From positions 62,001 to 126,000 of the forward strand of contig JACATO010001458.1 of NCBI GenBank assembly GCA_018389105.1: 64,000 nt of DNA. The letters run 5' to 3'. Below are positions 53,701-63,796 of the stretch, piece after piece. This DNA comes from Nautilus pompilius (taxonomy: Eukaryota; Mollusca; Cephalopoda; Nautilida; Nautilidae). Both the position numbers and the translations under genes were made by a program. The notes beneath the pieces are model-generated. The model was not told where the DNA came from. It did no database searches and saw only the letters and a program-made list of their open reading frames with translations. Every line of letters starts with the position of its first letter. Position 1 is the stretch's first letter.

Positions 53701-56057
53701 TTTTTAGCACAGGATGTGTATTAAGTAAGCTGGAAATGGGTTTATATCAGGGGATTGGCTGGGCCACCATTGCAGTCTTTTTCCCTTTGCACTGCATCAG
53801 CTGGGATACCATTTTCCATTTTAAAAAAAAAAAACGAACAAACAATGCCTGCTTTGAACAGATGGCTTCTGGCATGGATTGGCTGAAACCCCTCTTGGAG
53901 AATGTTGTATCAGGCAGAAGCTAGTTCCCTTGCAGACCACCAGCCCAAATCACACCAACACTTCCATATTTTGTTCTAGCTTGCAGACTGTTGGATATTG
54001 TCACACTCAGACATCTGTACCCGATCACCGGCTGAGAACTGTGAAAGTGTGGTCTCTTTGGTAAAACGACAATGTTCCAATTGTAGCATCTTCAATACCC
54101 ACTGCATTTGAAGACTGACATTGCAACAGACGAGGAGTGTTTTGCTTTTTGTCGATCTTCCATTGTAATCACACCATGGAAATGATGTCTGGTGGTTCTC
54201 ATGGACACCTGCACATCCTACCACATTCAAAGCCAATTTCTGGAGGCGCATTTTCCAAACTGCTTTTCTTAGTACGAAGTTGTCAGTTTTGAGTGCTCTT
54301 TGGGACGTCCGGAAATAGTTTTATGGCTTCTCTTAAACTGGACAGTCAACAACAGAACATCCAGTTTTTTGGAGATTTCTTGCTGGGTTCTACCAATGTC
54401 TTATTGTCACCTGAGTGTTCCCTCTTCTCAGAGTCCATCAGTTCCTGCAGGCTTCTATAAGAAATGTCTGTCTGCATTCTGACACTTCCTTCCTCTCTCC
54501 TGTTCTCATAGCTCACGGCCACATTACTGGAATGGCCCAATTAAGCCTCAGAGGGCGTTTTTACTTATCCACCACAGATGGGAGAAAGCTATCAATTTGA
54601 TTTCTAACCCAATGGTTGGTTGCTACAGGAGAACAACAGGTTGCGTGGGTATTTTTCTGGGCTCTCTTTGTTTCCTTCCACATCTAAAAATGAAGAGTTT
54701 TAGTATGGACCCAAGGGAAGAGGATCCCAGCAGTGCCATTGTTTTCCTGATGTCTACCAATACCAGTAATACTAAAAAAATAACTAACACTGTTAGTAGA
54801 CTAGTATAAGGATACCTGACAGTCTCTTACTGCCAGTAACTTGCACATTTTCTCTTGTAGGTATGTAATGAAAAAACTTAAATTCCTGGGCAACAAAATG
54901 TTATCAAAATTAATCACATTGCTATACCTGGCCTTATGGCATGGACCCTATTCTGGTTACTTCAATTCCTTTATTTTGGAGTTCATCTTAGTTTTTTGTG
55001 AATCAGAGGTATGTACAAATTGTTGTTGTTGTTGCATATATCATGTTTGAAATGTCCCTGACATATTTCTCTGCTTCTTACAGCTTAAGATCGTCTACGT
55101 GTAGTTCATTTGTTTAACTTGTAGATTATCATGATTGTGAGAGTACTGCACCATAGCACCAATGAGATGTTTCGGCATCACTCTTGGCTGAAATAGTACT
55201 TGGTGAGAAGGCCCCAGGCCCTTCCAAGATGGTGAATTATTTTAAGTGTTGTCACCAAGGTGAACAAACCTATCAAAAGTCCCTACTAATTATTATTATT
55301 GACTTGGATTATCCATCTTCTAAGGTCTTCAGCTTTCACTGTTACTACCGGTTCCCATAGTGCCAAGACACCTGTAATAAAGTTGACTTTATGAGGATTT
55401 ACTTTTGTAGCTTAAGTTGTGATGCCATAAAACATCTGTTTTGTTAATATTTTATTGTAAATTAATTTTTTTTACTTTAAAATAAATTAGACCAACCCTT
55501 TTTATAATGAAGAAGAACTCAGTACAGCAATTATACACTACTATAAAATTATTACTGTTTCAGTCATTTTTTTTAAAATTAAAAACATAACATCAGCCAG
55601 GTTGTTTTTAAGAAAAAAATAAATAAAATACTGTACATTTTATAAATTTGTATAACTGTTTAACAGATCTTTTGAAACAAAATGTATCTATGTTGAAGCA
55701 ATTCAATTATAATGTGAAAACAAAAGAGAGGTTAGACGCTTTTGGAGGTTAGTATAGTTTTTGACGTGGCCTACAAATCTTTGTTAATTATATAGAGGCA
55801 CTGATAGTGAAATGGTGTCAAAATAATACAGGGTTTACTCACATCTTTATAGCCTTGAAAAAGATGCTTCCAGATTATAGTACTAGGAATGTTCAAATGG
55901 GGGCCCAGTCAGATAGTATTATGACAATGCCTCTAGTACACCCACACCTTGTTATTCATGAGATACGTTGGTGCAAATAGAAAATTTTGCAGATAGCACC
56001 ATGACCCTTGCATGTGTGTCCAAGAAATACTTTTGGCCCTAAATATTACACTAAAAG

Positions 56058-56113
<56 letters not shown>

Positions 56114-59100
56114 CAACGTAATGCGGGAAAAGCTGAAAACAAAAGATATTAGAACAGTACACATACATATCCTAACAGATACATAACATAACATGGTAAA
56201 AATGTTTAAAAAAAACTGGGATAACACGAGATGGTGTGGATGCTTACTGGGTTGTGGGGCAGAGGAAAGACGCCGCATGTATGTACTACTAAAAGGCGGG
56301 TAAGGGGTTCAGAGATGCTTCTAGAACACTTGGAAAGTGTCCCTGATGTTTGCAAGGGTTGTGCTGTTGGTGCCTTGGCTTGATCTCGTGAGCATGTGGA
56401 TTCACAAATTCGTGGATAACAAGGGAAGGCCATACATCCCAAAATGGGAGAGATTGATAGAAGCTGTTGTTAAGAGTTATCTTCTCTTGAATATTGGATG
56501 ATTGTCAACAGATTTATCTTATGGGTTAGATGCCCTAATACTAGCAAGAAAAACTTTGAACTTGGTAAATTAGGTAGACTTTTCTCAGACATTCATACCT
56601 TGTTTTGTAAATGTTTCTTCTAGAATCACTCCACTGTTGACGTCTAAAATGATAAGTTTTTTTCTGTTGCGTGACTTTCTGCAGACATATGCCATCTTGC
56701 TTTCTTAGTTACAAAACATCTGCCTAGATCAAACACATGGAGGTGCCACTTAAGAAAATCTGAAGTTTTTCATTTTAAATTTTATTTGATAGCAATAACA
56801 TGGCAGCATGTTTGAGTGAATTATCTAATATCTAAAATTCAAAAAAATACATGCTGTTTGATCTAGTTAAAGTTCCTGTTTTTTAACACACCTCCCCTTT
56901 TGCTAATGGACTTATGGATTTCAGCAGAAGGGGTCACATAGAAAGGCAAGGATGTCATCTGGAGAGATTCTTTCTTTTAGTTAGTTTAGTATGCAAAACT
57001 TTTGTCGAAAAGTGTTTAATAGTAGTCATTCATGTTTAAGAATTTCAACATGCACGCAGGTTTTGAAATCCATTTCAGCATGTAGGACGTAGTTTGGTTG
57101 TGTTACACTCTCTCTTCTACGTCTTTCCTCAGATTATCGGCAAGTTGACAAAGGTATTTCCACAAGAGTGGGACCGCACAAAGAACAAGTGGTGGATGTG
57201 GGTCATCGCCCGGATGTTATATTGCCAGTTTTTCTGGAGCTACTCATTGTTATCATTTGAACTTTTAATGTTTGAAAAATACTGGCAGGTAATGTATTTC
57301 TCTTCTTAATACCTAAGTCTTGGGAAGTGTCGTACCACAATGCTTACTGGCAAGGCTTTGTCTCAGTTTAGAAGATTAAAGTGGCTTACAAAGACATTGG
57401 GCTTGATGGCAATCAGTCTGGAGAAGAATATAATGCAGACTGACAAGATAAAAGGGATACTGATCAAATTAGGGGAGCTCCATTTAAATTTAATGGCTAG
57501 GCAGGAAGGCTTGTACACTGTTTTTTGGCTCACTCAGGTATTACTGAACAACTAGAAAGCTCTAAAGGCACATTATACAAACCTGGAGCTTTCTGAAAGA
57601 TCCCCAGGCCAAATCATTGCTGTTTTTGAAACTTACTACTACATAAGAGAACAGCAGCTATTGATTGCCCCCCAAATGTTTTTAGAAATCTTACTGAGAA
57701 CTGTGGTCATTGGTGTGCAGATCAGAAAGGGCTTGTCTAGCTCAGAATGATTACTGCTAACATCACAACACTGTCCAGTTGGAAATTGGCTCAATGTATG
57801 TGTGTAAATCTTTGGATACTGTTTTTTCAGTAAGGACTATTGCAATTGCAAGTTTCAGTAAATTTTTTATTGGCTATATCTCTAACTATTCAGTGGACAT
57901 CATTTGAGACATTTGTGAAAATTCTTATGTAATTATTTGCAACGTATCATTTTATACTGATTCTGGAGGGAATACAGTGGAACCTTGCATCCTGAAATAT
58001 AACATCAAATGTCTGAAATATATATTTTCTCAAAATATTATATAATTTTTCATAGAATTATGGTAGATACATCACTGAACAAAGTCCTTGTATTATTTTT
58101 GGTGTATATACCCTCAATCCATCCAGGGAGGGAGTTGTAATAAGTAAGTATCCACCCCAAAATCTAAGATGGATGTCATTACCATGGCAATGATTTGGCC
58201 CAGGTGAATGATACCTTGTTTGTTTTCTTAATCTGTTGGATTCCTGGACATTACACAATTTCACTCTAATATCTTTAAAAATAAGGAAATTAAAATTTTG
58301 AGTACTGTTCTTTCCTGGTTTTGGGAGGGGGTATTTCATTTAGTTAAGGTGTTAACAGGTAGCAGGAAGCCATCATTGGTTATGCAGCAGCTACAAGAGA
58401 AATGGTCATCAGGACAATTCTTGGTGCTTAAATTCGTTAATGTCACAAAGTGTCAATGTGCGGAAGTGAAAATGGTTGATTTATGAAACAAGTGAAAATT
58501 AGAGGATTCTGATTAAAGCAAACAGTACGAGTGTTGGGGAGGTAATGTATTAATTTAGGTTCAAAGTGTTTATCATTTGTTGTATATTTATAAAACTACG
58601 ACTACGCTGAATTTGCAGTGGAGGAGTCTGCTGAAAAAAAAAAGGGGAGAGAAATCTGTAAATACTAAATGTTTTAACAAATCGCTGACTGACAAAACAT
58701 TCTATTGTTCGATTGTAATGTAATTAAAGTTTTTTTTTTGAGTATTCTAGCAGTCTTTTAAAATTTAATGTTTTTCTGACTTGTAATTGAATAAAGAAGT
58801 CGAACTTACGAATACAAGTTAAAGGATATAAAACCAATGAGATCCATTATGAACTGGTTTGATTATACATTAATATGATGTTTGTATTCCAGGTCTATAC
58901 ATCTATGTACTTTATTGGACACTTTTGTCATCTTCTGGCTTTCTTCGTCATTTCCGCTGTAAAATTCACGCCGAAATCTGTTATGGAAAACGGAGTTAGG
59001 TAATGTGTGCTTTATTTTTTCAGAATAAGAATATTTAATGTAGTTTTTTTTTACAGTAATTTAATTATGAACTTACAGATCTACCTTTGTCTTATGGTGT

Positions 59101-59999
59101 ATATTAGGTGCTGTTCTGAATAGAGTAAGTTTTGGGTTGGTTATTTTAAATATTCAGTAAAAAAAAGATCATAAAAAGAAAAAACAACACATTAAATTAG
59201 TTTTAGTTTACAAGGCAGTGGGAAGCCATCTTGGCTGGTGCAAGAAACTCAGCAGCAGTCAACATTTATTTCCTAACTACTATTTCCAGTAATTTATTTT
59301 ATTTACTACCTACATATTTGTTGGAAATAATATTGATCGCTATGTTGGTATTAAACTGTGCCGCAACTTTATCCGATCTATCACCATGCCCCTTTTGCAT
59401 TGATGACCAAAGTGGTCAGGGATAACTCGGAAACGGAGTACATGTGATTTTTTTGCTGAGAAATTCTTAGCTAAAAGCCATTTCCAATGTTCTAATGTTT
59501 CAGATGCTTGCATAGCATATTCAAGATGGCATGTGGGTTAATTACTTAGATAATGAGACTATAAGAATTCACTGGGACAAAATAATAATAATAAAGTAGA
59601 ATTTTCATCAGTTTGCATGTCGGTGGAGAAAAACAAGTGAAAACAGGTCTGAAATTATTAAAGGGAGATAATTCCTGAAGGCTTATTCTATCACCCCACC
59701 TCTTTATTTTTTTAAATTTATGCATTTAAAATAGTAAAATATAATTTAATACCTAAATTTACTGGATATGGCATTGAATTGTGTTTAAATATTACATTAA
59801 TTCAGACTTAAAATCAACCGAATCCTAGTTTCACTTTACAGATTGAGTTATATATCTATTGGAACAGTTTGAGAGAGTCTTGGAACTTGGTTTGCAGTAC
59901 ACCTATTAATTATTCAGGGTAAACTGTAGTCATCAGCACCATCTCGCAAAATTCTGAGTTGTTGTTGTTTTTGCTTTATTTTACAGGAAGGAGAAATGA
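38612..59999 (+). CDS. LPCAT3: Lysophospholipid acyltransferase 5-like (LPCAT3/MBOAT5), exons 2 to last
   Basis: This is a multi-pass membrane-bound O-acyltransferase that transfers acyl groups from acyl-CoA to lysophospholipids, chiefly lysophosphatidylcholine, in the endoplasmic reticulum (Lands cycle). Twelve exons were placed; each is listed separately. They join to 440 residues plus stop when an 11-nt microexon is included, close to the matching part of vertebrate LPCAT3. Family signatures in order are GYPLAFLYR, YFNFG, GHCYYFGGFLVGPQ, the motif with the conserved Asn (NMKLWDFE), LKFLGNK, and LALWHGPYSGY with the catalytic His. GHCYYFGGFLVGPQ separates it from MBOAT1/2 and MBOAT7. All splice sites are GT-AG. 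The first coding exon is missing. A rosa-type mariner lies in intron 6. Confidence 0.9.
38720..43014 (+). other. Intron 2 of the LPCAT3-like gene
   Basis: A 4.3-kb intron, the longest found in the gene. A minus-strand open frame at 39,129-39,350 and another at 42,272-42,565 have no recognisable motif. The segment at 38,840-38,960 has a SINE-like look but lacks a box B. T-rich runs precede the acceptor. Confidence 0.75.
43015..43121 (+). CDS. LPCAT3: LPCAT3-like exon 3
   Basis: The acceptor is TTGCTTTCAG and the donor GTGAGT. The exon enters in phase 1, completing the final Gly of YFNFG, and leaves in phase 0. It reads LDILHSLANLVFIYILMQVT then MSVAIAFVVNT, a membrane segment followed by the start of the next one. 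Confidence 0.92.
43122..43811 (+). other. Intron 3 of the LPCAT3-like gene
   Basis: AT-rich. A short open segment ending at 43,770 before a GTGAGC donor could be spliced, but it has no counterpart in the family. Confidence 0.75.
43812..43949 (+). CDS. LPCAT3: LPCAT3-like exon 4
   Basis: The acceptor is TGTTCCAG and the donor GTAAGT; both ends are in phase 0, giving 46 codons. It reads GYLLIGCATSGKTG then YRIEWTTSHCVFILKLTA and VDLHDGRKKK. The W-T-x-x-H-C and L-K-L blocks align with the same place in vertebrate LPCAT3, where a membrane helix leads into a lysine-rich cytosolic loop. Confidence 0.95.
43950..44366 (+). other. Intron 4 of the LPCAT3-like gene
   Basis: A short intron with no embedded feature. 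The minus-strand open frame that overlaps exon 4 and this intron is a shadow. Confidence 0.85.
44367..44474 (+). CDS. LPCAT3: LPCAT3-like exon 5
   Basis: The acceptor is TTAATTTCAG and the donor GTAAGA; both ends are in phase 0, giving 36 codons. It reads EELSLDQQLTALHQKPSLLE then LMGHCYYFGGFLVGPQ. The last block is the most diagnostic sequence for the LPCAT3 branch of the family; it lines up with the vertebrate segment ending in FLVGPQF. Confidence 0.96.
44475..45036 (+). other. Intron 5 of the LPCAT3-like gene
   Basis: AT-rich, ending in a strong polypyrimidine tract before TTAAAG. No embedded feature. Confidence 0.85.
45037..45110 (+). CDS. LPCAT3: LPCAT3-like exon 6
   Basis: The acceptor is TTTCTTTAAAG and the donor GTGAGT. 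It reads CSMKRYLTLVGGGYSIEKPG then YAPN, corresponding to the vertebrate segment after FLVGPQ. It ends with two bases (AG) of the next codon, phase 2. Direct joining to the following exon would put that exon out of frame, so an extra small exon is required. Confidence 0.9.
45111..45569 (+). other. Intron between exon 6 and the candidate microexon
   Basis: AT-rich intron. An alternative 14-nt microexon with acceptor TCTCTTCAG (45,341-45,354) also restores phase, but its residues fit the family less well. Confidence 0.5.
45570..45580 (+). CDS. LPCAT3: Candidate 11-nt microexon of the LPCAT3-like gene
   Basis: A pyrimidine-rich tract ending in CTTAG precedes eleven bases (TTTTATTGTTG) followed by GTGTCT, a weak donor. 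Spliced between exons 6 and 7 it gives N-S-F-I-V-G-L-K-K, which fills without a gap the place of N-S-I-I-P-A-L-K-R in vertebrate LPCAT3, and it joins a phase-2 to a phase-1 boundary exactly. The total coding length then becomes a multiple of three. The donor is the weak point. Confidence 0.45.
45581..47229 (+). other. Intron 6 left part, with SINE-like sequence
   Basis: Contains a possible third SINE-like unit at about 45,765-45,950. A minus-strand open frame at 46,776-47,123 has no recognisable motif. Confidence 0.6.
45765..45950 (+). repeat. Possible SINE-like unit
   Basis: A box A-like TTGGTTAGACTG (45,769-45,780) is followed by a weak box B-like GAGTTAGATTGG (45,807-45,818). About 85 bp further on lies TTGAAAATGAAGAGTTC, similar to the tail motif of the unit at 13.65 kb. 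The match is partial, so family membership is tentative. Confidence 0.35.
47232..48558 (-). mobile_element. DD41D (rosa-type) mariner in intron 6
   Basis: The element is 1327 bp long. Its terminal inverted repeats are about 47 bp with the first 21 bases identical (CAGGGTGATTGAAAAGTAAC...), and a TA duplication lies on each side (47,230-47,231 and 48,559-48,560). It lies antisense to the host gene. With only two coding lesions and well-matched repeats it is younger than the two other Tc1/mariner copies in the window. Confidence 0.96.
47349..48387 (-). pseudogene. Rosa-type mariner transposase, nearly intact
   Basis: The minus-strand frame from the Met at 48,387 (MAGRLTLQERAQLAARYEAW) holds an N-terminal helix-turn-helix region ending in RRRGRPPNS. 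A single frameshift lies near 48,160, and a TAG follows at about 48,058 in the corrected frame. The rest is open from about 48,055 to the stop at 47,349. The catalytic triad is complete: WSDEAVFH (about 47,925), FMQDGAPPHFA (about 47,655) and SPDLTPCDFFLWGW (about 47,530). Forty-one residues separate the second and third Asp, the DD41D spacing of rosa mariners. The span of 1039 nt is one more than a multiple of three, consistent with one single-base indel. Confidence 0.93.
48561..48937 (+). other. Intron 6 right part
   Basis: Remaining intron sequence up to the exon 7 acceptor, with no embedded feature. Confidence 0.8.
48938..49035 (+). CDS. LPCAT3: LPCAT3-like exon 7
   Basis: The acceptor is TCATTCCAG and the donor GTAAGA. 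In the family frame it needs one preceding base, then reads GLKKLCIGLVYIALLQILAF and YFPTSYLFTSYFQ. This is a membrane helix corresponding to the vertebrate LKRLSLGLFYLVG region. It leaves in phase 0. Confidence 0.92.
49036..50475 (+). other. Intron 7 of the LPCAT3-like gene
   Basis: AT-rich intron with a C-run and T-run near 49,561-49,587. The minus-strand open frame at 49,994-50,269 shows no motif. Confidence 0.8.
50476..50562 (+). CDS. LPCAT3: LPCAT3-like exon 8
   Basis: The acceptor is TGACATTCAG and the donor GTAAGT; both ends are in phase 0, giving 29 codons. It reads ELPLLFKCVYVLFWGRCVLT then RYIAIWHIS, aligning with the vertebrate FRCMYMLIWGKFVLYKY membrane helix. Confidence 0.95.
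50563..53122 (+). other. Intron 8 of the LPCAT3-like gene
   Basis: A 2.6-kb AT-rich intron. An open frame at 51,540-51,788 has no motif and no matching splice sites. Confidence 0.8.
53123..53289 (+). CDS. LPCAT3: LPCAT3-like exon 9, with the conserved Asn
   Basis: The acceptor is ATTTTTCAG and the donor GTAGGT; it enters in phase 0 and leaves in phase 2. It reads EGICILTGITYDG then KALWDGCCNMKLWDFE and IAKSFNCQTNSWMVR. The Asn of N-M-K-x-W (codon 53,201-53,203) is the conserved polar residue paired with the catalytic His in this family. The F-N-x-x-T-N-x-W block follows as in vertebrate LPCAT3. Confidence 0.97.
53290..54860 (+). other. Intron 9 of the LPCAT3-like gene
   Basis: Open frames are frequent on both strands between 53,690 and 54,800 (for example minus 53,976-54,251), and the sequence is less AT-rich than other introns. 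This suggests an old inserted element, but no transposase motif or terminal repeat could be recognised. A fragment at about 54,665-54,710 resembles the SINE tail motif at 13.8 kb. Confidence 0.55.
54861..55008 (+). CDS. LPCAT3: LPCAT3-like exon 10, with the catalytic His
   Basis: The acceptor is TCTCTTGTAG and the donor GTATGT; it enters in phase 2 and leaves in phase 0. It reads YVMKKLKFLGNKMLSK then LYLALWHGPYSGYFNSF and LVFCESE. The His codon is at 54,940-54,942 inside L-A-L-W-H-G, the active-site motif of membrane-bound O-acyltransferases. Confidence 0.98.
55009..57132 (+). other. Intron 10 of the LPCAT3-like gene
   Basis: Contains an AC microsatellite with one slip (56,059-56,115). No mobile element ends were seen. 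Confidence 0.8.
56059..56115. repeat. (AC)n microsatellite
   Basis: CA units interrupted by one CC. Confidence 0.96.
57133..57288 (+). CDS. LPCAT3: LPCAT3-like exon 11
   Basis: The acceptor is TTTCCTCAG and the donor GTAATG; both ends are in phase 0, giving 52 codons. It reads IIGKLTKVFPQEWDRTKNKW then VIARMLYCQFFWSYSLLSFE and MFEKYWQ. The segment aligns with the penultimate loop and helix of vertebrate LPCAT3, ending before the final helix. Confidence 0.95.
57289..58892 (+). other. Intron 11 of the LPCAT3-like gene
   Basis: AT-rich intron. The open frame directly after exon 11 (57,340-57,555) and the frames near 58.1-58.5 kb show no motif. Confidence 0.8.
58893..58999 (+). CDS. LPCAT3: LPCAT3-like exon 12
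   Basis: The acceptor is TGTATTCCAG and the donor GTAATG; it enters in phase 0 and leaves in phase 2. It reads VYTSMYFIGHFCHLLAFFVI then SAVKFTPKSVMENGVR, the last membrane helix followed by a basic cytosolic tail, as in vertebrate LPCAT3 (VYKSIYFLGH). Confidence 0.95.
59000..59986 (+). other. Intron 12 of the LPCAT3-like gene
   Basis: A short AT-rich intron. The open frame at 59,231-59,425 is not recognisable. It ends in TTTATTTTACAG. Confidence 0.8.
59987..59999 (+). CDS. LPCAT3: LPCAT3-like last coding exon (short tail form)
   Basis: With the acceptor ending at 59,986, the spliced codons read R-K-E-K then TGA at 59,997. This equals the P-R-K-E-K segment near the end of vertebrate LPCAT3 and leaves Lys at position -3, similar to a dilysine endoplasmic reticulum retrieval signal. 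A second AG at 59,989-59,990 would shift the frame and open a longer tail ending at 60,093. Confidence 0.8.
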
Positions 60000-60989
60000 G
60001 CCCGGTTACGTCATGGCAGAGCTAAGATTCTGTACAAAACTCTTTGACCGGACTTTTGATGTAGACAAGTGGAATGTACATGTGGGGAAGTAATCACTCT
60101 CTGTGAAAGATTTGATACTTTGCAAAGTTTTGTTCTTTTTTTTTTTAAGCTAATCTGTTTAATCTTTTATTCATTTGAAATGTATAGGACTGCAACTGAC
60201 AATTTCTGTTCTGTCTAGCTGGATGGTATATTTAGATTTTTAAAATTTACTTTCTAAAAATAATTTTAACAGGTGGACTAATTTGGGACCAAATAGGCTT
60301 TTAAAACCTTTCGTTAGCAGCTGTTGTCATGGCAATATTGGTAAATTACCATAATGCACTTGATTTGTTCAGTGTTAGTTTTCTGTAATGCTAACATCTT
60401 TCATTTAACACAAATGAAAGTACTGTTTTTGTTTTAATTCCATTTTTTCTTTTCTTTTTTTTTTTTTTAAAGTAACTGGTGGTGGTTATTGGGAGAGAGG
60501 AATGATGGTGCTCTCTCTCCAAGTATACACAGTTTTGATCTCCTGATTATCTGGTGTTGTACATGTGTGGGTTTGGCGAGCCGTTTGGTGGTTGCCTTGG
60601 TTGCAGAGAGTCCAAATTATTGCTAACAGTGATTACATAATAAATGACTGACTGGTCTGCTGGACTGTGAACACAAGATAGCTACAATCAGAGTTTGTTT
60701 TATCGGAGATTTGTTTGTTTGTTTTTTTCTTTAGTTTCCATACATAACTTTTACCTGTCACAAAGAGCATTTGGTTGATAAGATTGTAATATGACATTAC
60801 TATTAGATTGCAATATGTTATTTTTTTACCTTGATATGCTAGATAGAAACAAATGATAGTAGTAACAGATGTTTTTCTTTTGTGTTTTGCTTTTACTATA
60901 CTTGTATTAAATTTAGTATTACCAACATCAACATCATCATCATCATCATCCATCACTTATTTTTCAACATCTTTTGAAATGTTAATAAA
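60000..60989 (+). other. Probable 3' UTR of the LPCAT3-like gene
   Basis: U-rich non-coding sequence after the stop. Canonical AATAAA hexamers lie at 60,639-60,644 and 60,984-60,989, the second followed by a T/G-rich stretch. Either could be the cleavage signal; the transcript may also extend further, as another AATAAA lies at 62,554. Confidence 0.55.
60984..60989 (+). terminator. Poly(A) signal AATAAA
   Basis: About 1 kb after the stop codon, followed within 30-40 bases by TAGTGTGG, a plausible downstream element. It is the best of several candidates. Confidence 0.4.
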
Positions 60990-63757
60990 TATATTTTGAA
61001 GTATTATTATTTCCTAGTGTGGACAGACAGAAAAGAGCCAAGATTTAAAATGCTTTGTTGTGAAGGAAATCTTAAAGCTTCTACATTTCTTAAAAAAAGA
61101 TTTAAAAAAAAAAACACAATAGGTTTGGGTAAAGTTGTAAAGACCTTTTTTTGAATTTTCTAGACCTTTCTTTAAACCAAAATTTAATGATCAAAGAAAG
61201 AAAGAGAAAAAGTGTGGAATGTTGTATACAGTATTTTCATCATGAATTTCTTTAGTATGTAGTTTTCAATTTGTCCAGAAGATTTACATTTTCCCTGGTG
61301 ATGTCAGAGTAAAATATTTAAGCAGTTAGTGTTACTGATTATTTTGGCAATGATGAATGTCTCTGATATTTATTTATTTTGTATTATACTTTTGGTGTTT
61401 CCCCGACAATTGTTTTTATCTACAGAGGATAGTTATTGGTGTGCTTATGCTGTACGGGTCAATGTAGTACTGCCATCTGGTAGCAGATTTTGGATTCAAA
61501 GGGCGATAATAATAAAAAAATTGCTAATGAGTTCTCAAAGACAGAAGTTGGTTGGTGTGTGCGGCTGTCATTCTGAGCATGGGACAGTTGTTATGCTGGT
61601 CAAGTGGGGGCTTTGAAAGACTCTTAACTTGTAAACTGGTAAATGGGGTACATTTCGGTTTGTGGTGCAAATCTCCAGATTTTGCGGCTGTTTTGGCTTG
61701 GCTTCCAGATTGAAAAGAACCATCATGATTTCTGCGGCGTGTGGTTGGATTTATGAGAACTTCAGCTGTTACCGGATTAGTCCAAACTATTTAAAGCCCG
61801 CTCCCTGCGTTATGAAACATCAGCAGACTACAGTTCCTAGTACCAGAAATGCTTTACGTAAACCATCTTGGAAGATAACAAGAAAAAAGAAGAGCTGCAG
61901 TGTAGGAATTCCTGTGAAAGTCCGTTTTTGTTTTCTGTTTTTTGGAAGTGGGATGGAGCTGTGTTGCCGGTTTGAGAGGATGTTATGCTGGGTTTGAGAA
62001 AATGTGATTTGAAGAGATTTCTATTTTAGTTTTGACCGAAAATGAAAGTTGTGTGTGGGTGGAGGGGAGAGGGAGAAATTAGTTAGGGATTAATATTCAT
62101 GAGCCGTTGCTGCTGCAGTTGAATTTTTTTCCTAAAAAGATGATGCTCATTGCATTGGTTAATTAATGTGCAGGCATTATCCTTAGTGTAGATCTCTGCT
62201 ATAGACAGTACTCTTTTATGAGAGCTGTTAAATGGTAGGCACTAGAGTGCACTGTAGCCAGGAATCGAGTCACTGCCAGTCTTTAGTTTTCAGAGAGAGA
62301 GAGAGAAAATGTTTGTTTTTAACTGGACCCTGGGGGATTAAGGGTAGAAATACAGATTAAAATATATTTTTCAGTTTTATATTTTTCATTGCAAATCCCT
62401 GGGTGATGGTAACAAAGAAAGTGTCAGGGTTAAAATCTGCCAGTAAGTTCAGTTCTATGAGACAGTCTTATGTGGCACTGCAAAGAGATGAGATTTTAGG
62501 GGATTTGGAGATTAACCAGCTCTGCCAAAGTTTGAAATATATAGCAGGAAGCTAATAAACTTTCTTTGAATGCTTGTTTTTTTTCTTCCTATTAAATACA
62601 TTTTAAAAAGAAAAGCAACTCTGGATGTTGGCCAAGAGAATAAGTACAAATGTAATTTTAACAGTTGAAAAGTAAATTAACTCACTTACTTTCTCCCGCC
62701 CTCTTGTTGCATCCGAGGAAAAGGCAGATTAGGTGATAGAGCTTTCTGCAGGTTAAAAGAGTGCCCCTGCTAACCTGGAACAGCAGTCACTAACTTTTCA
62801 TAGGCCCAGAGGATATAAACTTGACATTTTAAGATACCTGTTAGTTGGAGATTCTTTCTTATGTCTGTTGGTGGACAGAAGAGAGAGACATTGGCGTATA
62901 TGTTGAACATGTTTTTGTTTCTTTGATTTTGATTCCCTCCCCAATTAGAGAGAGAGAGAGTAGTGTTAGCTGAAAGCTGGAGTATCTGATTGCACACAAA
63001 TAATAAGGAAAAGCCTTTTGAATATCAGAAAAGGTCTAAAAGCATTTCTTGTACATTATCTGTCAAAAATATCACCACCATGGGGCTCATGTAGTAGTAT
63101 CATCTTAAGCTGCCTTGAAAAACATGTAGACTTTGAATGCAATTATCGAACAACAAATGGTTTTATAAGGAACACATTATTTGTGTTTTGAATTAAAAAT
63201 ATTTGTGTTTGCTGTATCAAATGTTAAAATGAGAAAACTTGGGATTTTTAATATCTTTGTACTCATGTAGTAGATTTGTACTTGATATTCAAATGGGCGC
63301 ACTGGACAGTTTCATAGTATAATAATAGTTCAGTTGGCTAAATTTGGAGCAATACTTGAGAAGCAAAAAAGAGAAACTCTTATTCTTGAAACGCACATTT
63401 ATCTAGGTATATTTTTTAATTCACCATTTCTTTAGTTTACGTTCTTCCCACAGGATTTCTTTAGAGGCACTATTGTTTGTGAAAATGTCTGTTAGTGTAT
63501 ATGCCCAGTTTTTTTTTTTTTTTTTTTTTGTTTATTTTTGTTATAGCATGTCAGACAATCTTCAGGGGAGTGAATTATGACTGATGCTTAAGTGAGGGGG
63601 AGAGAATCCCGTGTTTTGACTAAAATCCAAAGTAATTTCTCTGAGGTGAATTCTGGGTCAGTATAAAACCGATAAATGCTATATCTGCATTTTCTGTTGA
63701 GAGATGAAAGATTTTTTTAAATATATTGAGTTAAGATTTATAAATACAAAACTTCCA

Positions 63758-63796
<39 letters not shown>

